Below, piece after piece: positions 16,796-25,102 of a DNA stretch of 64,000 nt. Source of the DNA: Cellulophaga sp. 20_2_10 (GTDB lineage Bacteria; Bacteroidota; Bacteroidia; Flavobacteriales; Flavobacteriaceae). The notes beneath the pieces were generated by a model. That model worked only from the letters and a program-made list of their open reading frames with translations, had not been told where the DNA came from and ran no database searches. Both the position numbers and the translations under genes were made by a program. The DNA lies in assembly GCF_023476645.1 (NCBI RefSeq), contig NZ_JAMCOJ010000009.1, forward strand, positions 62,001-126,000. Reading direction: 5' to 3'. Each line of letters opens with the position of its first letter. The stretch's first letter is position 1.

Positions 16796-16963
16796 ATGGG
16801 AAGGCTACTAGAATACAAGAAAATTTATTTAAGCGCATTTGACAATTGCAGACCAATATTTGCTGTTATTTTATTAAAAGCATATTCATTTTTTTGCTTT
16901 GCACTAATATCGATAACTGTTTATGCATTTTTATACAGAGCATTTACTGGTTTTAGATTCTAA
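16796..16963 (+). CDS. Small conserved membrane protein, 55 aa (DUF6747-like)
   Basis: A short open frame begins MGRLLEYKKIYLSAFDNCRP and ends FLYRAFTGFRF, with one strongly hydrophobic segment at residues 21-47. The pattern of a short amphipathic head, one long membrane helix and a terminal YRAFTGF matches what I recall of a tiny Flavobacteriaceae family annotated as DUF6747; this was not checked against a database. The gene stands alone between the M48 peptidase and a terminator, with nothing on the other strand. Function unknown. Confidence 0.6.
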   Translation: MGRLLEYKKIYLSAFDNCRPIFAVILLKAYSFFCFALISITVYAFLYRAFTGFRF

Positions 16964-17011
16964 AAAAAATATACTTTTTATTTACGAGAACATTTACAAA
17001 GTATTACGTAT

Positions 17012-17049
17012 AAAAAAATCCCTTTGAACTTATCAAAGGGATTTTTTTT
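17012..17049. terminator. Bidirectional terminator between convergent genes
   Basis: Stem AAATCCCTTTGA / TCAAAGGGATTT has A runs on one side and T runs on the other. It can end both the small plus-strand gene (stop 16963) and the minus-strand ankyrin gene (stop 17073). Confidence 0.8.
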
Positions 17050-17072
17050 AGCTGATGATTGTTGGATGAACT

Positions 17073-17507
17073 CTACTTTCTTTTTTTATTCTTTCTTTTA
17101 TTCTTTTTAGCTAACTTTTTTTCCTTTGCAGTTTTATCTAACAAAGCTAAAGAACCCTTTGCATTACACATTTCTGCGTGCTCTACTATAGTCCGACCTT
17201 TATCACACGTAACTCTAACATCTGCCCCATTTGCAATTAACAATTCTAAAATAGCTACTTTATTATATCGCGCAGCAAATATTGCTGGTGTCATTCCATT
17301 CGATTTTTTATTCACATCTTCGCCAAACTCAATTAATTTACGAACCGTTTCTATATCACCCTTCATAATAGCCATACACAAAGGATTAACTGATACTACC
17401 GTACTTTCTGCTGCACTAAAACTAGATGCTGTTGTGCTTACTTCTGCCTTTACTACTGTTGTTGCTACTAATAAAGCAGCTGCCGCAACTAAAATTGATT
17501 TTTTCAT
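17073..17507 (-). CDS. Secreted ankyrin-repeat protein, 144 aa
   Basis: Signal peptide ending VVKA (residues 1-21), a short linker, then about two and a half ankyrin repeats: NPLCMAIMKGDIETVRKLI, MTPAIFAARYNKVAILELL, NGADVRVTCDKGRTIVEHA. The last 15 residues are almost all Lys, Arg and Asn. It is related to the three ankyrin proteins at 23214-24877 but has the basic tail they lack. Ankyrin domains bind proteins; the partner is unknown. Likely periplasmic. A gene-length frame on the opposite strand is its shadow. Confidence 0.8.
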   Translation of the reverse strand: MKKSILVAAAALLVATTVVKAEVSTTASSFSAAESTVVSVNPLCMAIMKGDIETVRKLIEFGEDVNKKSNGMTPAIFAARYNKVAILELLIANGADVRVTCDKGRTIVEHAEMCNAKGSLALLDKTAKEKKLAKKNKRKNKKRK

Positions 17508-17717
17508 GATGATTGTTGTTTTTTGATTTAATTGATGAATTGTATTCTATAATGAAAGACGACCATGATTATATTATGTTTCAATAAATATTGACTATAA
17601 CATAATTTTAACATTGCTTTTCACTAACGATATCGTTTTAGTTTAGGCCAATAGTTAATGCATTCTTAAAAATTAAAAAAAGAAACGTAGATACCTTAAA
17701 AACTTAATAAATGGTGC

Positions 17718-17725
17718 TATTTTTG
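17718..17725 (+). promoter_or_regulatory. Candidate -7 box for gpmI
   Basis: TATTTTTG (TAnnTTTG) lies 20 bases upstream of ATG 17745, as expected for a short leader. Confidence 0.5.
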
Positions 17726-17744
17726 AGTAGCAAAAAATTTAAAG

Positions 17745-19262
17745 ATGAACAAAAAAGTTATTTTAATGATTTTAGATGGTTGGGGTAAATCTCCAGATCC
17801 TAAAATCTCGGCTATAGAAAATGCAAACACTCCGTTTATAGATTCTTTATATACGAAATACCCTAATGCCAACTTACTAACAGATGGTATGAATGTTGGG
17901 TTACCTGAAGGTCAAATGGGAAACAGCGAAGTTGGACATATGAACCTAGGTGCTGGCCGTATTGTTTATCAGGATTTAGCTAAAATTAATTTAGCAGTAA
18001 AAGAAAATACGTTAAAGGATGAAAAAGTAATACAAGACGCGTTTAAATATGCTAAAGAAAACAACAAGTCTGTTCACTTTTTAGGCTTACTTAGTAATGG
18101 CGGTGTACACTCGCATACTTCTCATCTAAAAGGATTAATTGAGGCTGCTGAAAATTACGGAATAGAGAACTCTTACATACACGCCTTTACAGATGGTAGA
18201 GATGTAGATCCAAAAAGTGGAAAAGGGTACCTAAATGATATAACCACTTTTTGTGAAGATAAAAACACAAAATTAGCTAGTGTTATTGGTAGATACTACG
18301 CAATGGATCGTGATACTCGCTGGGAGCGCGTTAAACTAGCTTATGATTTGTTAGTGAATAATACAGGGACAAAAACTAGCAATGTAGAGCAAGCAATACA
18401 AGATAGTTACGACAATGATATTACAGATGAATTTGTAAAACCATTGGTTGTAACGGATGAAAACGGCACACCTCTTACTAAAATACAAGAAGATGATGTA
18501 GTCATCTTTTTTAACTTTAGAACAGATAGAGGAAGAGAGCTTACACAAATGTTGAGTCAGGAAATGTTTCACGAATACAATACGCATCCGTTAGCACTGT
18601 ACTACGTTACAATGACAAATTACAATGAGTCTTTTAAAAACGTACACGTAATTTACAACAAAGCAAATATTGAAGAAACATTAGGAGAGGTATTGTCTAA
18701 GGCAGGTAAAAAACAAATTCGTATTGCTGAAACCGAAAAATACCCACACGTAACATTTTTCTTTAATGGCGGTAGAGAAGTTCCTTTTGATGGTGAACAG
18801 CGTATATTATGTCCGTCTCCAAAAGTAGCAACATACGATTTACAGCCAGAAATGAGTGCTTTTGAAATTCGTGATGCAATTATTCCTGAATTAGAAAAAG
18901 GAGATGCAGATTTTGTTTGTTTAAACTTTGCCAATCCAGATATGGTTGGTCATACGGGAGATATGCAAGCTGCAATAAAAGCTTGCGAAACAGTAGACAG
19001 TTGTGCTTCATCGGTTATTACAACTGCATTAGCTAATGGCTACACTACAATTGTTATAGCAGATCACGGTAATTGCGAAACAATGGTAAACCCAGATGGA
19101 AGTCCTAATACGGCACATACAACAAACCCTGTTCCTTTAATTTTAGTAGACAAAGAATTAAAACACATAAAAGATGGTGTTCTAGGAGATATAGCACCAA
19201 CAATTTTAAAATTAATAGGAGTAGAACAACCAAAACTAATGACACAAAAATCTTTAGTTTAA
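17745..19262 (+). CDS. gpmI: 2,3-bisphosphoglycerate-independent phosphoglycerate mutase
   Basis: 505 aa, the normal length. It interconverts 3- and 2-phosphoglycerate in glycolysis with two Mn ions. The alkaline-phosphatase-like metal site is visible in LMILDGWG (Asp11), the phosphorylated serine in GQMGNSEVGHMN is Ser61, and FANPDMVGHTGD and IADHGNCETM hold the remaining ligands. HSHTSH, DGRDVDP and RYYAMDRDTRW are substrate-binding motifs. It is followed 42 bases later by map. Confidence 0.97.
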   Translation: MNKKVILMILDGWGKSPDPKISAIENANTPFIDSLYTKYPNANLLTDGMNVGLPEGQMGNSEVGHMNLGAGRIVYQDLAKINLAVKENTLKDEKVIQDAFKYAKENNKSVHFLGLLSNGGVHSHTSHLKGLIEAAENYGIENSYIHAFTDGRDVDPKSGKGYLNDITTFCEDKNTKLASVIGRYYAMDRDTRWERVKLAYDLLVNNTGTKTSNVEQAIQDSYDNDITDEFVKPLVVTDENGTPLTKIQEDDVVIFFNFRTDRGRELTQMLSQEMFHEYNTHPLALYYVTMTNYNESFKNVHVIYNKANIEETLGEVLSKAGKKQIRIAETEKYPHVTFFFNGGREVPFDGEQRILCPSPKVATYDLQPEMSAFEIRDAIIPELEKGDADFVCLNFANPDMVGHTGDMQAAIKACETVDSCASSVITTALANGYTTIVIADHGNCETMVNPDGSPNTAHTTNPVPLILVDKELKHIKDGVLGDIAPTILKLIGVEQPKLMTQKSLV

Positions 19263-19290
19263 GAATTATACTGATTTTGTAAGATTATTA

Positions 19291-19298
19291 TACCTTTG
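19291..19298 (+). promoter_or_regulatory. Candidate -7 box for map
   Basis: TACCTTTG matches TAnnTTTG and ends 7 bases before ATG 19305, so the transcript would be almost leaderless. Confidence 0.5.
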
Positions 19299-19304
19299 CA
19301 AACT

Positions 19305-20117
19305 ATGGTAAAAATTAAAACACCTGAAGAAATTGAAATTATGCGCGAAAGTGCATTAATCGTTTCAAAAACACTTGGCCTAATTGCTAAAGAAATTAAG
19401 CCTGGTGTTACCACATTGCAGTTAGATAAAATTGCTGAAGAATTTATAAGAGATAATGGCGGTATCCCTGGCTTTTTAGGATTATATGACTTCCCTAATA
19501 CGTTATGCATGAGTCCCAACCAACAGGTTGTACACGGCATACCTAACAATAAGCCATTAAAAAACGGGGAAATTATTTCTGTAGATTGTGGTGTTCTAAA
19601 AAATGGTTATTACGGTGACCATGCTTATACTTTTGAAGTAGGCGAAGTAGAACCAGAAACAAAAAAATTACTAGATATAACCAAACAATCTCTATACGTT
19701 GGTATAAGAGAGTTTAAAGCTGGTAACAGAGTTGGTGATGTTGGCTTTGCTATACAACAGTTTTGTGAAGCAGAAGGTTATGGCGTAGTACGTGAGTTAG
19801 TTGGTCATGGCTTAGGTGAAAAAATGCACGAAGGTCCAGAAATGCCTAACTATGGAAAACGCGGTAGAGGTAAAAAGTTTGTAGAAGGGATGGTAGTTGC
19901 CATAGAACCTATGATTAACTTAGGGACTAGAAAAATAGTACAACACAGTGATGGATGGACCATAACTACTTTAGACAATAAACCAAGTGCGCATTTTGAG
20001 CACGATATTGCTATTGTTAACGGTAAACCACAGTTGCTATCTACTTTTGATTATATTTATGATGCTTTAGGCATAAAGAGTACCGAAGAGGATGAGTTTA
20101 GGGCTGCAAGCAACTAA
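19305..20117 (+). CDS. map: Type I methionine aminopeptidase
   Basis: 270 aa from ATG 19305; an in-frame TTG at 19296 lies over the -7 box and is rejected. It removes the initiator methionine from nascent proteins. The five metal ligands are in SVDCGVLKNGYYGDHAYTF (two Asp), GHGLGEKMHEGP (His), AIEPMINLG (Glu) and HFEHDIAI (Glu). SP NQQVVHGIPN is the substrate-side His motif. Cytoplasmic. A DUF3667 protein follows 11 bases downstream. Confidence 0.96.
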   Translation: MVKIKTPEEIEIMRESALIVSKTLGLIAKEIKPGVTTLQLDKIAEEFIRDNGGIPGFLGLYDFPNTLCMSPNQQVVHGIPNNKPLKNGEIISVDCGVLKNGYYGDHAYTFEVGEVEPETKKLLDITKQSLYVGIREFKAGNRVGDVGFAIQQFCEAEGYGVVRELVGHGLGEKMHEGPEMPNYGKRGRGKKFVEGMVVAIEPMINLGTRKIVQHSDGWTITTLDNKPSAHFEHDIAIVNGKPQLLSTFDYIYDALGIKSTEEDEFRAASN

Positions 20118-20128
20118 ATACATTATAT

Positions 20129-20911
20129 ATGAATTGCAAAACCTGCAATACAAAACTGAACAATAACAATAATTATTGCTCTAATTGTGGAGCAAAAATA
20201 GTTTTAGGTAGAATATCATTAAAAGGCGCATGGCAAGAGTTCATTGGGCCTTTTTTTAGTTGGGACAATAACTTCTGGAAAACCTTTTTAAACTTATTTA
20301 CAAACCCCAAAGATGTTTTAGAAGCCTATATTAGTGGTGCACGTAAAAAATATTTTCAACCATTTTCTTATTTAGTGGTTTACGCCACTATAGCCTTAAT
20401 TATAAATAAAATTTTCCCTAGTGTCGATGCCACTGATTTCTCTGATGGTTTTAAGTATGGAACAGGAGATTCCAACTCCAAAAAAGTATTAGAAAACTTC
20501 AATTTAATTTATCAGTTTTACACTAATTATTATAATCTAATTATAATATCTAGTATTCCTACTTATAGTTTACTTACGTATTTAACATTTAAAAAAAGAG
20601 ACCACAACTACTCTGAGCACCTTGTATTTAATGCGTACATACAGGCTAATTTAGGATATGCTCTAATTGTTATGCAGCTTATCTTTTTTAATCTTTTAGA
20701 ACTTTCAAAAGGATTAATTTCAAGTGCATTTATACTCACATCTGCTATTTATGCATTGTACGTTTTTATAAAATTATATCAACTTACTTTAAAACAAACA
20801 CTTTATGCATTTTTTAGATATGTGGCCTACATTATACTTGCCTTTATAATTTTAATAATCATAAGCATTGGTGTTGTTATTTTATACGCAATAGCAACTA
20901 AAACTAACTAA
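20129..20911 (+). CDS. DUF3667 membrane protein with N-terminal zinc ribbon
   Basis: 260 aa. Four cysteines in two CxxC pairs (C3, C6, C17, C20) make a zinc ribbon. The conserved block DNNFWKTFLNLFTNPKDVLEAYISG ARKKYFQPFSYLVVY follows, then four or five hydrophobic segments from about residue 80. This is the DUF3667 layout, a family frequent in Bacteroidetes with no known function. A second, larger member is at 39371-40444. It is 11 bases after map, so probably co-transcribed. Confidence 0.82.
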   Translation: MNCKTCNTKLNNNNNYCSNCGAKIVLGRISLKGAWQEFIGPFFSWDNNFWKTFLNLFTNPKDVLEAYISGARKKYFQPFSYLVVYATIALIINKIFPSVDATDFSDGFKYGTGDSNSKKVLENFNLIYQFYTNYYNLIIISSIPTYSLLTYLTFKKRDHNYSEHLVFNAYIQANLGYALIVMQLIFFNLLELSKGLISSAFILTSAIYALYVFIKLYQLTLKQTLYAFFRYVAYIILAFIILIIISIGVVILYAIATKTN

Positions 20912-20926
20912 AACATACTTTTAAAG

Positions 20927-20934
20927 TATATTTG
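20927..20934 (+). promoter_or_regulatory. Candidate -7 box for the methyltransferase gene
   Basis: TATATTTG (TAnnTTTG) lies just after the stop of the previous gene and 55 bases upstream of ATG 20990. Confidence 0.45.
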
Positions 20935-20989
20935 CGCTTTATAGTTGCTATATAAAAACGCAACAGGCATTTATTACCCAACTACATTT

Positions 20990-21754
20990 ATGAAAAAGCT
21001 TTTTAAGACCATTTTAAACACCATACCTAGACCATTATTAATAAAACTAAGTTATGTGTCGCGTCCTATTTTAACTTTTTTTATGCGTGGCAATACATAT
21101 GTAGACCCTATAGATGGCAAAGGCTTTAAAAAGTTTTTACCTTATGGCTACGAAAAGCAACGAGATAATGTTTTGTCTCCCTCTACTCTATCTTTAGAAC
21201 GCCATAGACTTCTTTGGCTGTATTTACAGAGTGAAACAGACTTTTTCTCTGCAGAGCTTAAGGTTTTACATTTTGCGCCAGAACAAGCGTTTTATAAGCG
21301 TTTTAGAAAAATGAATAATCTTGACTATACGACAACAGATTTAGAATCTCCGTTAGCAGATGTAAAAGCAGATATATGCGATTTGCCTTTTAAAGATAAT
21401 ACGTATGATGTTATTTTTTGTAATCACGTTTTAGAACACATTCCTGATGATACTAAAGCTATGCAAGAAATGTACAGAATATTAAAACCTGGCGGATGGG
21501 GAATTTTCCAAATCCCACAAGAATTAGACAGAAAAACTACTTTTGAAGACGACACAATAACCGACAGAAAAGAACGCGCACGCATTTTTGGGCAGTACGA
21601 TCATGTTCGTATTTATGGTCGTGATTATTTTAATAAACTAAGAAGTATTGGTTTTACAGTACAAGAAGTAGATTACACCGCGACTTTACCAAAAGAAGAC
21701 GTACTAAAGTACTGCCTAGCAAAAGGCGAAATTATACCGGTTGTAAAAAAGTAA
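20990..21754 (+). CDS. Class I SAM-dependent methyltransferase
   Basis: 254 aa from ATG 20990; the open frame extends 15 codons upstream but that leader has no support. Residues 90-170 carry the Rossmann core: VLHFAPEQAFYKRF in the motif I position, then YTTTDLESPLADVKADICDLPF, DVIFCNHVLEHIPDDTKAMQ and RILKPGGWGIFQIP. Motif I lacks the usual GxGxG and reads HFAPEQ, a variant also found in some uncharacterised Bacteroidetes methyltransferases. The substrate cannot be told. It converges on apbE with two bases between stops. Confidence 0.83.
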   Translation: MKKLFKTILNTIPRPLLIKLSYVSRPILTFFMRGNTYVDPIDGKGFKKFLPYGYEKQRDNVLSPSTLSLERHRLLWLYLQSETDFFSAELKVLHFAPEQAFYKRFRKMNNLDYTTTDLESPLADVKADICDLPFKDNTYDVIFCNHVLEHIPDDTKAMQEMYRILKPGGWGIFQIPQELDRKTTFEDDTITDRKERARIFGQYDHVRIYGRDYFNKLRSIGFTVQEVDYTATLPKEDVLKYCLAKGEIIPVVKK

Positions 21755-21756
21755 TT

Positions 21757-22791
21757 TTACTTAAGTATTAACTTTTTAAATCCGTCTGTAATATAATCTT
21801 TAGCTTCTCCATTAGCGTCTAAGTAAACTATATATGCCTCTAGTGAACTATCATTTTCTATAATTTTCTTAGAATCTTCTAAATCCATCGCCATAAAAGA
21901 AGTAGCATAACCGTCTGCTTTAGCACAGTTATCTGTAATAATAGTTGCCGCTAAAACTTTCGCATTTTTTGTATATCCTGTTTTAGGATCTAAAGTATGT
22001 ACATATTTCTCTTTAGTAACAGGATCCACTCTAAAGTGTCTATAATTACCAGAAGAAGCCATTGCAACATCCTTTAGTTCTACTGCATCTTTGTATTGCG
22101 TTCTATCTTCAATTAAAGGATCATTAATGCCAACAACCCATTTTTTACGTTTACTAAGGTTTTCACCTTTCGCATAAATTTCTCCACCTACTTCTACCAA
22201 ATAATTCGTAATTCCTTTTTGCTCTAACATAACTCCAAGTCTATCTATAGAATATCCTTTTGCAATGGCATTAAAGTCAAAAAAGATACTAGGCTTTGTT
22301 TTCTTTATTGTACCCGCGTTAGTTAACTCAACCTTACCAAAGCCTACATATTCTAACAAACTATCTACTTTAGAGCTATCTAATTTAATCTGCTCTCCTG
22401 GTCCAAAACCCCAAGCATTAACTAAAACGCCAACCGTAGGATCAAAATAACCATCTGTTTTTATATTAATCTCTTTAGATAAATTAAAGACATCTTTAAA
22501 CATATGATCTACTTGAAGAATAGAGTCTCCTTTATTTATTTTTGATATGTCTGATGTTGGAATATATGTAGACATAGACTTATTTATAACTTTAAACACA
22601 GAATCTATCTCTTCTTGATAATCTACTTTTTTACTAGAAAAATAGATAATACTGTAAGATGTACCCAATGCCGCCCCATTATTTCTGTTTTCAATGATAC
22701 TTGGGCCTTCACTATTTTTACAAGAAACTACTGCAAAAAACACTATTACAAAAGCAAAAAAGGGTATTCTAAATTTTAATAAGTCCATCAT
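21757..22791 (-). CDS. apbE: FAD:protein FMN transferase, lipoprotein
   Basis: 344 aa from ATG 22791; ATG 22788 is equally possible, and a TTG at 22797 is less likely. It transfers FMN from FAD to a Thr or Ser of target proteins in the periplasm with Mg2+. The lipobox FFAVVSC gives a lipidated Cys near residue 24. Family motifs: LGTSYSIIYF, DPTVGVLVNAWGFGP, FDFNAIAKGYSID, YLVEVGGEIYAKG, AMASSGNYRHF, HTLDPKTGY, CAKADGYATSFMAM. Its natural clients NqrB and NqrC are encoded upstream on the same strand. The start overlaps the end of the preceding gene. Confidence 0.94.
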   Translation of the reverse strand: MMDLLKFRIPFFAFVIVFFAVVSCKNSEGPSIIENRNNGAALGTSYSIIYFSSKKVDYQEEIDSVFKVINKSMSTYIPTSDISKINKGDSILQVDHMFKDVFNLSKEINIKTDGYFDPTVGVLVNAWGFGPGEQIKLDSSKVDSLLEYVGFGKVELTNAGTIKKTKPSIFFDFNAIAKGYSIDRLGVMLEQKGITNYLVEVGGEIYAKGENLSKRKKWVVGINDPLIEDRTQYKDAVELKDVAMASSGNYRHFRVDPVTKEKYVHTLDPKTGYTKNAKVLAATIITDNCAKADGYATSFMAMDLEDSKKIIENDSSLEAYIVYLDANGEAKDYITDGFKKLILK

Positions 22792-23128
22792 AATCAACTA
22801 TATATTCTTCATTTAAATACACTGGTAAGTTCGGGTCTACAGCATTCGTTAATCTAACACCTGCGTAATATGCGGTTGATTCCATTTTCTCTGCGTGCTC
22901 TTTCATTTTGTCCATAAAAGCAATATCAAAAGCATTAGGGTTATGGGGATGCGCAATGGCTCTAACCACAATAAAATGTAATACTTTATCTTTTAAACAT
23001 ACAAACTGCGGGTTTCTTTTAGGCTTACTATTAACACCCATAAACTCGTAACCGTTAGCCTCTAGGTGCTTCCCTACAATATTCATTGCTAAGTTATGCA
23101 ACTCTTGCTCTGTTAATGGTTTTCCCAT
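22769..23128 (-). CDS. Small conserved protein next to apbE (often labelled NqrF-associated)
   Basis: 119 aa, soluble, no signal peptide. Motifs: LTEQELHNLAMNIVGKHLE, FVCLKDKVLHFIVVRA, and MESTAYYAGVRLTNA. From memory, Bacteroidetes homologues are frequently annotated as Na+-NQR subunit F because of their neighbours. It has none of the NqrF domains, and the real NqrF is at 25103-26410. The fold (an alpha-beta element with a HFIVVRA strand) could be nuclease-like, but this is a guess. It overlaps the apbE start by about 20 bases, so the two are translationally coupled. Confidence 0.7.
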   Translation of the reverse strand: MGKPLTEQELHNLAMNIVGKHLEANGYEFMGVNSKPKRNPQFVCLKDKVLHFIVVRAIAHPHNPNAFDIAFMDKMKEHAEKMESTAYYAGVRLTNAVDPNLPVYLNEEYIVDYDGLIKI

Positions 23129-23146
23129 AGTACAAAACTAAAACAA

Positions 23147-23183
23147 AAAAAGAGACTGCCCCAATAAAGAAGCAATCTCTTTC
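23147..23183 (-). terminator. Terminator after the 132-aa ankyrin gene
   Basis: On the minus strand, AAAGAGATTGC ... GCAGTCTCTTT with one mismatch is followed by a T tract. It separates the ankyrin gene from the apbE operon. Confidence 0.65.
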
Positions 23184-23213
23184 TAACTAAATTAAATTTT
23201 AAGTTCTAAATTT

Positions 23214-23612
23214 TTATAAACTTTTTAAATATTCTACTGCAGTATGTGCATTGGCCGCCTTAGCGTATTTTAACGCTGTAGCTCCAATTTTAGATTTTGC
23301 GTGAACATCTGCTCCATTTGCAACCAAAAGCTTCATAAACTCCACCTTATTATATCTAGCGGCATACATTAAAGGTGTCATATCCATTGTTCCAGATTTC
23401 TGATTAATATCTGAACCAAATTCTAAGAATTTCTGAGTCATATCAAAATTCCCTTTTACAACAGCTATACTTAAAGGCGATAAATTCTTAATTGTTGTTC
23501 TTTCAATTTTTAAATCTTTTTTTAATCGTGGCTTATCTGGACCTGTACTTGCAGATACACTTGTTGCTACTAAACTAAATACGATTCCGAATGCGATGAT
23601 TGATTTTTTCAT
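23214..23612 (-). CDS. Secreted ankyrin-repeat protein, 132 aa
   Basis: Signal peptide ending SVSA (residues 1-21), then three ankyrin repeats: LSPLSIAVVKGNFDMTQKFL, MTPLMYAARYNKVEFMKLL, VANGADVHAKSKIGATALKY, with a closing helix. It has clear homology to the two tandem copies upstream (23795-24175 and 24497-24877) but has diverged well beyond them. No membrane segment. A protein-binding role in the periplasm is likely; the partner is unknown. Confidence 0.8.
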   Translation of the reverse strand: MKKSIIAFGIVFSLVATSVSASTGPDKPRLKKDLKIERTTIKNLSPLSIAVVKGNFDMTQKFLEFGSDINQKSGTMDMTPLMYAARYNKVEFMKLLVANGADVHAKSKIGATALKYAKAANAHTAVEYLKSL

Positions 23613-23794
23613 AATAATTGTTTTTTGATGTGATGATTGTTTTTGTTTTTGTTGTGTTGTTTTTACACTACACTTATATAGACGCTGAAAAATTTATTTT
23701 GTTTCATACTTTTTTCATTATAACTTTTATTTAACATTGATTAAGGGTTGCTTAAAAGCTAATTAACGTTCTAGAAACAAGTTGTTATTACAGC

Positions 23795-24175
23795 CTATAA
23801 AGTGTTTAAAAAAGCTATAGCTTCTGTTGCGTTAGACAATTTAGCATATCCTAAAGCACTGTATCCAATCTTAGATGTTACCGTAGTATCTGCGCCATTC
23901 AATAGTAACAATTTTAACAGCTTCACATTATTATATCTAGCCGCATACATTAAAGGCGTCATACCCGTTAATTTAGATTTCTCATTAATATCTGCTCCGT
24001 ATTTTAAAAAATTGAATGCTGTAACATAATCACCTTTAGCAACAGCGATACTTAATGGTGATACATTTTTAATTGATGTTGTTACTACTATTAAAGTTTC
24101 CGGGTTTTTGTTTGATGCTACTGTTGTACCTACTACACTAACTAAAAGACTAAATGCGATGATTGATTTTTTCAT
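23795..24175 (-). CDS. Secreted ankyrin-repeat protein, tandem copy A
   Basis: 126 aa. Signal peptide ending TVAS, then three ankyrin repeats (VSPLSIAVAKGDYVTAFNFL, MTPLMYAARYNNVKLLKLL, LNGADTTVTSKIGYSALGY). Its protein differs from copy B only at residues 18 (T/A), 24 (N/T) and 29 (I/K), around the signal cleavage site and mature N-terminus; the ankyrin part is identical. An eleven-copy ATT run lies 19 bases upstream of its ATG. Confidence 0.82.
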   Translation of the reverse strand: MKKSIIAFSLLVSVVGTTVASNKNPETLIVVTTSIKNVSPLSIAVAKGDYVTAFNFLKYGADINEKSKLTGMTPLMYAARYNNVKLLKLLLLNGADTTVTSKIGYSALGYAKLSNATEAIAFLNTL

Positions 24176-24193
24176 GATTGATGATTTTAAATG

Positions 24194-24226
<33 letters not shown>

Positions 24227-24371
24227 TGATTACACTGTAAAGGTAGCGTGGCTATAGCCTAAATAAAACAGTTTTATGACCAACGGTAAATAGTTAGTAG
24301 GGAACGGTGCAAAAGCAAGACACCAAATGAAAATGCATAGATTAAGAAGAGCGAAGAAAACTATTGCTCAC

Positions 24372-24402
24372 AAAAAAAGCCGATACAAAAGTATCGGCTT
24401 TT
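24372..24402 (-). terminator. Duplicated copy of the nqrF terminator
   Basis: AAAAGCCGATAC / GTATCGGCTTTT with a T tract on the minus strand is identical to the hairpin at 25053-25083. Here it follows ankyrin copy B. Confidence 0.8.
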
Positions 24403-24496
24403 CAATTTATAAGTATTTGGAATAACTTTTATTTAACATTGATTAAGGGTTGCTTAAAAGCTAATTAATGTTCTAGAACCAAGTTGTTACTACAGC

Positions 24497-24877
24497 CTAT
24501 AAAGTGTTTAAAAAAGCTATAGCTTCTGTTGCGTTAGACAATTTAGCATATCCTAAAGCACTGTATCCAATTTTAGATGTTACCGTAGTATCTGCGCCAT
24601 TCAATAGTAACAATTTTAACAGCTTCACATTATTATATCTAGCCGCATACATTAAAGGCGTCATACCCGTTAATTTAGATTTCTCATTAATATCTGCTCC
24701 GTATTTTAAAAAATTGAATGCTGTAACATAATCCCCTTTAGCAACAGCGATACTTAATGGTGATACATTTTTAATTGATGTTGTTACTACTTTTAAAGTT
24801 TCTGGGGTTTTGTTTGATGCTACTGCTGTACCTACTACACTAACTAAAAGACTAAATGCGATGATTGATTTTTTCAT
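24497..24877 (-). CDS. Secreted ankyrin-repeat protein, tandem copy B
   Basis: 126 aa, identical to copy A except at residues 18, 24 and 29. Signal peptide ending AVAS, then three ankyrin repeats. It lies directly downstream of nqrF and its terminator, so it is probably the ancestral position, with copy A the duplicate. A role tied to the Nqr operon is possible but unproven. Confidence 0.82.
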   Translation of the reverse strand: MKKSIIAFSLLVSVVGTAVASNKTPETLKVVTTSIKNVSPLSIAVAKGDYVTAFNFLKYGADINEKSKLTGMTPLMYAARYNNVKLLKLLLLNGADTTVTSKIGYSALGYAKLSNATEAIAFLNTL

Positions 24878-25052
24878 GATTGATGATTTTAAATGATTAT
24901 TACTATTTGATTACACTGTAAAGGTAGCGTGGCTATAGCGTAAATAAAACAGTTTTATGACCAACGGTAAATAGTTAGTAGGGAACGGTGCAAAAGCAAG
25001 ACACCAAATGAAAATGCATAGATTAAGAAGAGCGAAGAAAACTATTGCACAC

Positions 25053-25083
25053 AAAAAAAGCCGATACAAAAGTATCGGCTTTT
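25053..25083 (-). terminator. Terminator of the nqr operon
   Basis: On the minus strand, AAAAGCCGATAC / GTATCGGCTTTT is followed by TTT, 20 bases after the nqrF stop. Confidence 0.82.
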
Positions 25084-25102
25084 CAATTTATAAGTATTTG
25101 GA

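Larger units (their letters stand above)
24422..25101. repeat. Tandem duplication, copy B (about 680 bp)
   Basis: Direct repeat of 23720-24420. Its right end stops two bases before the nqrF stop codon (25103), so the duplicated unit is everything from the nqrF terminator through the ankyrin gene. Confidence 0.93.

Noticed and set aside
17059-17526. 155-codon plus-strand frame opposite the ankyrin gene
   Set aside because: The minus strand has a signal peptide and ankyrin repeats; the plus frame is its shadow and starts inside the terminator region.
22769-23128. Labelling the 119-aa protein as NqrF
   Set aside because: It has no ferredoxin, FAD or NADH domain; the true NqrF is at 25103-26410.
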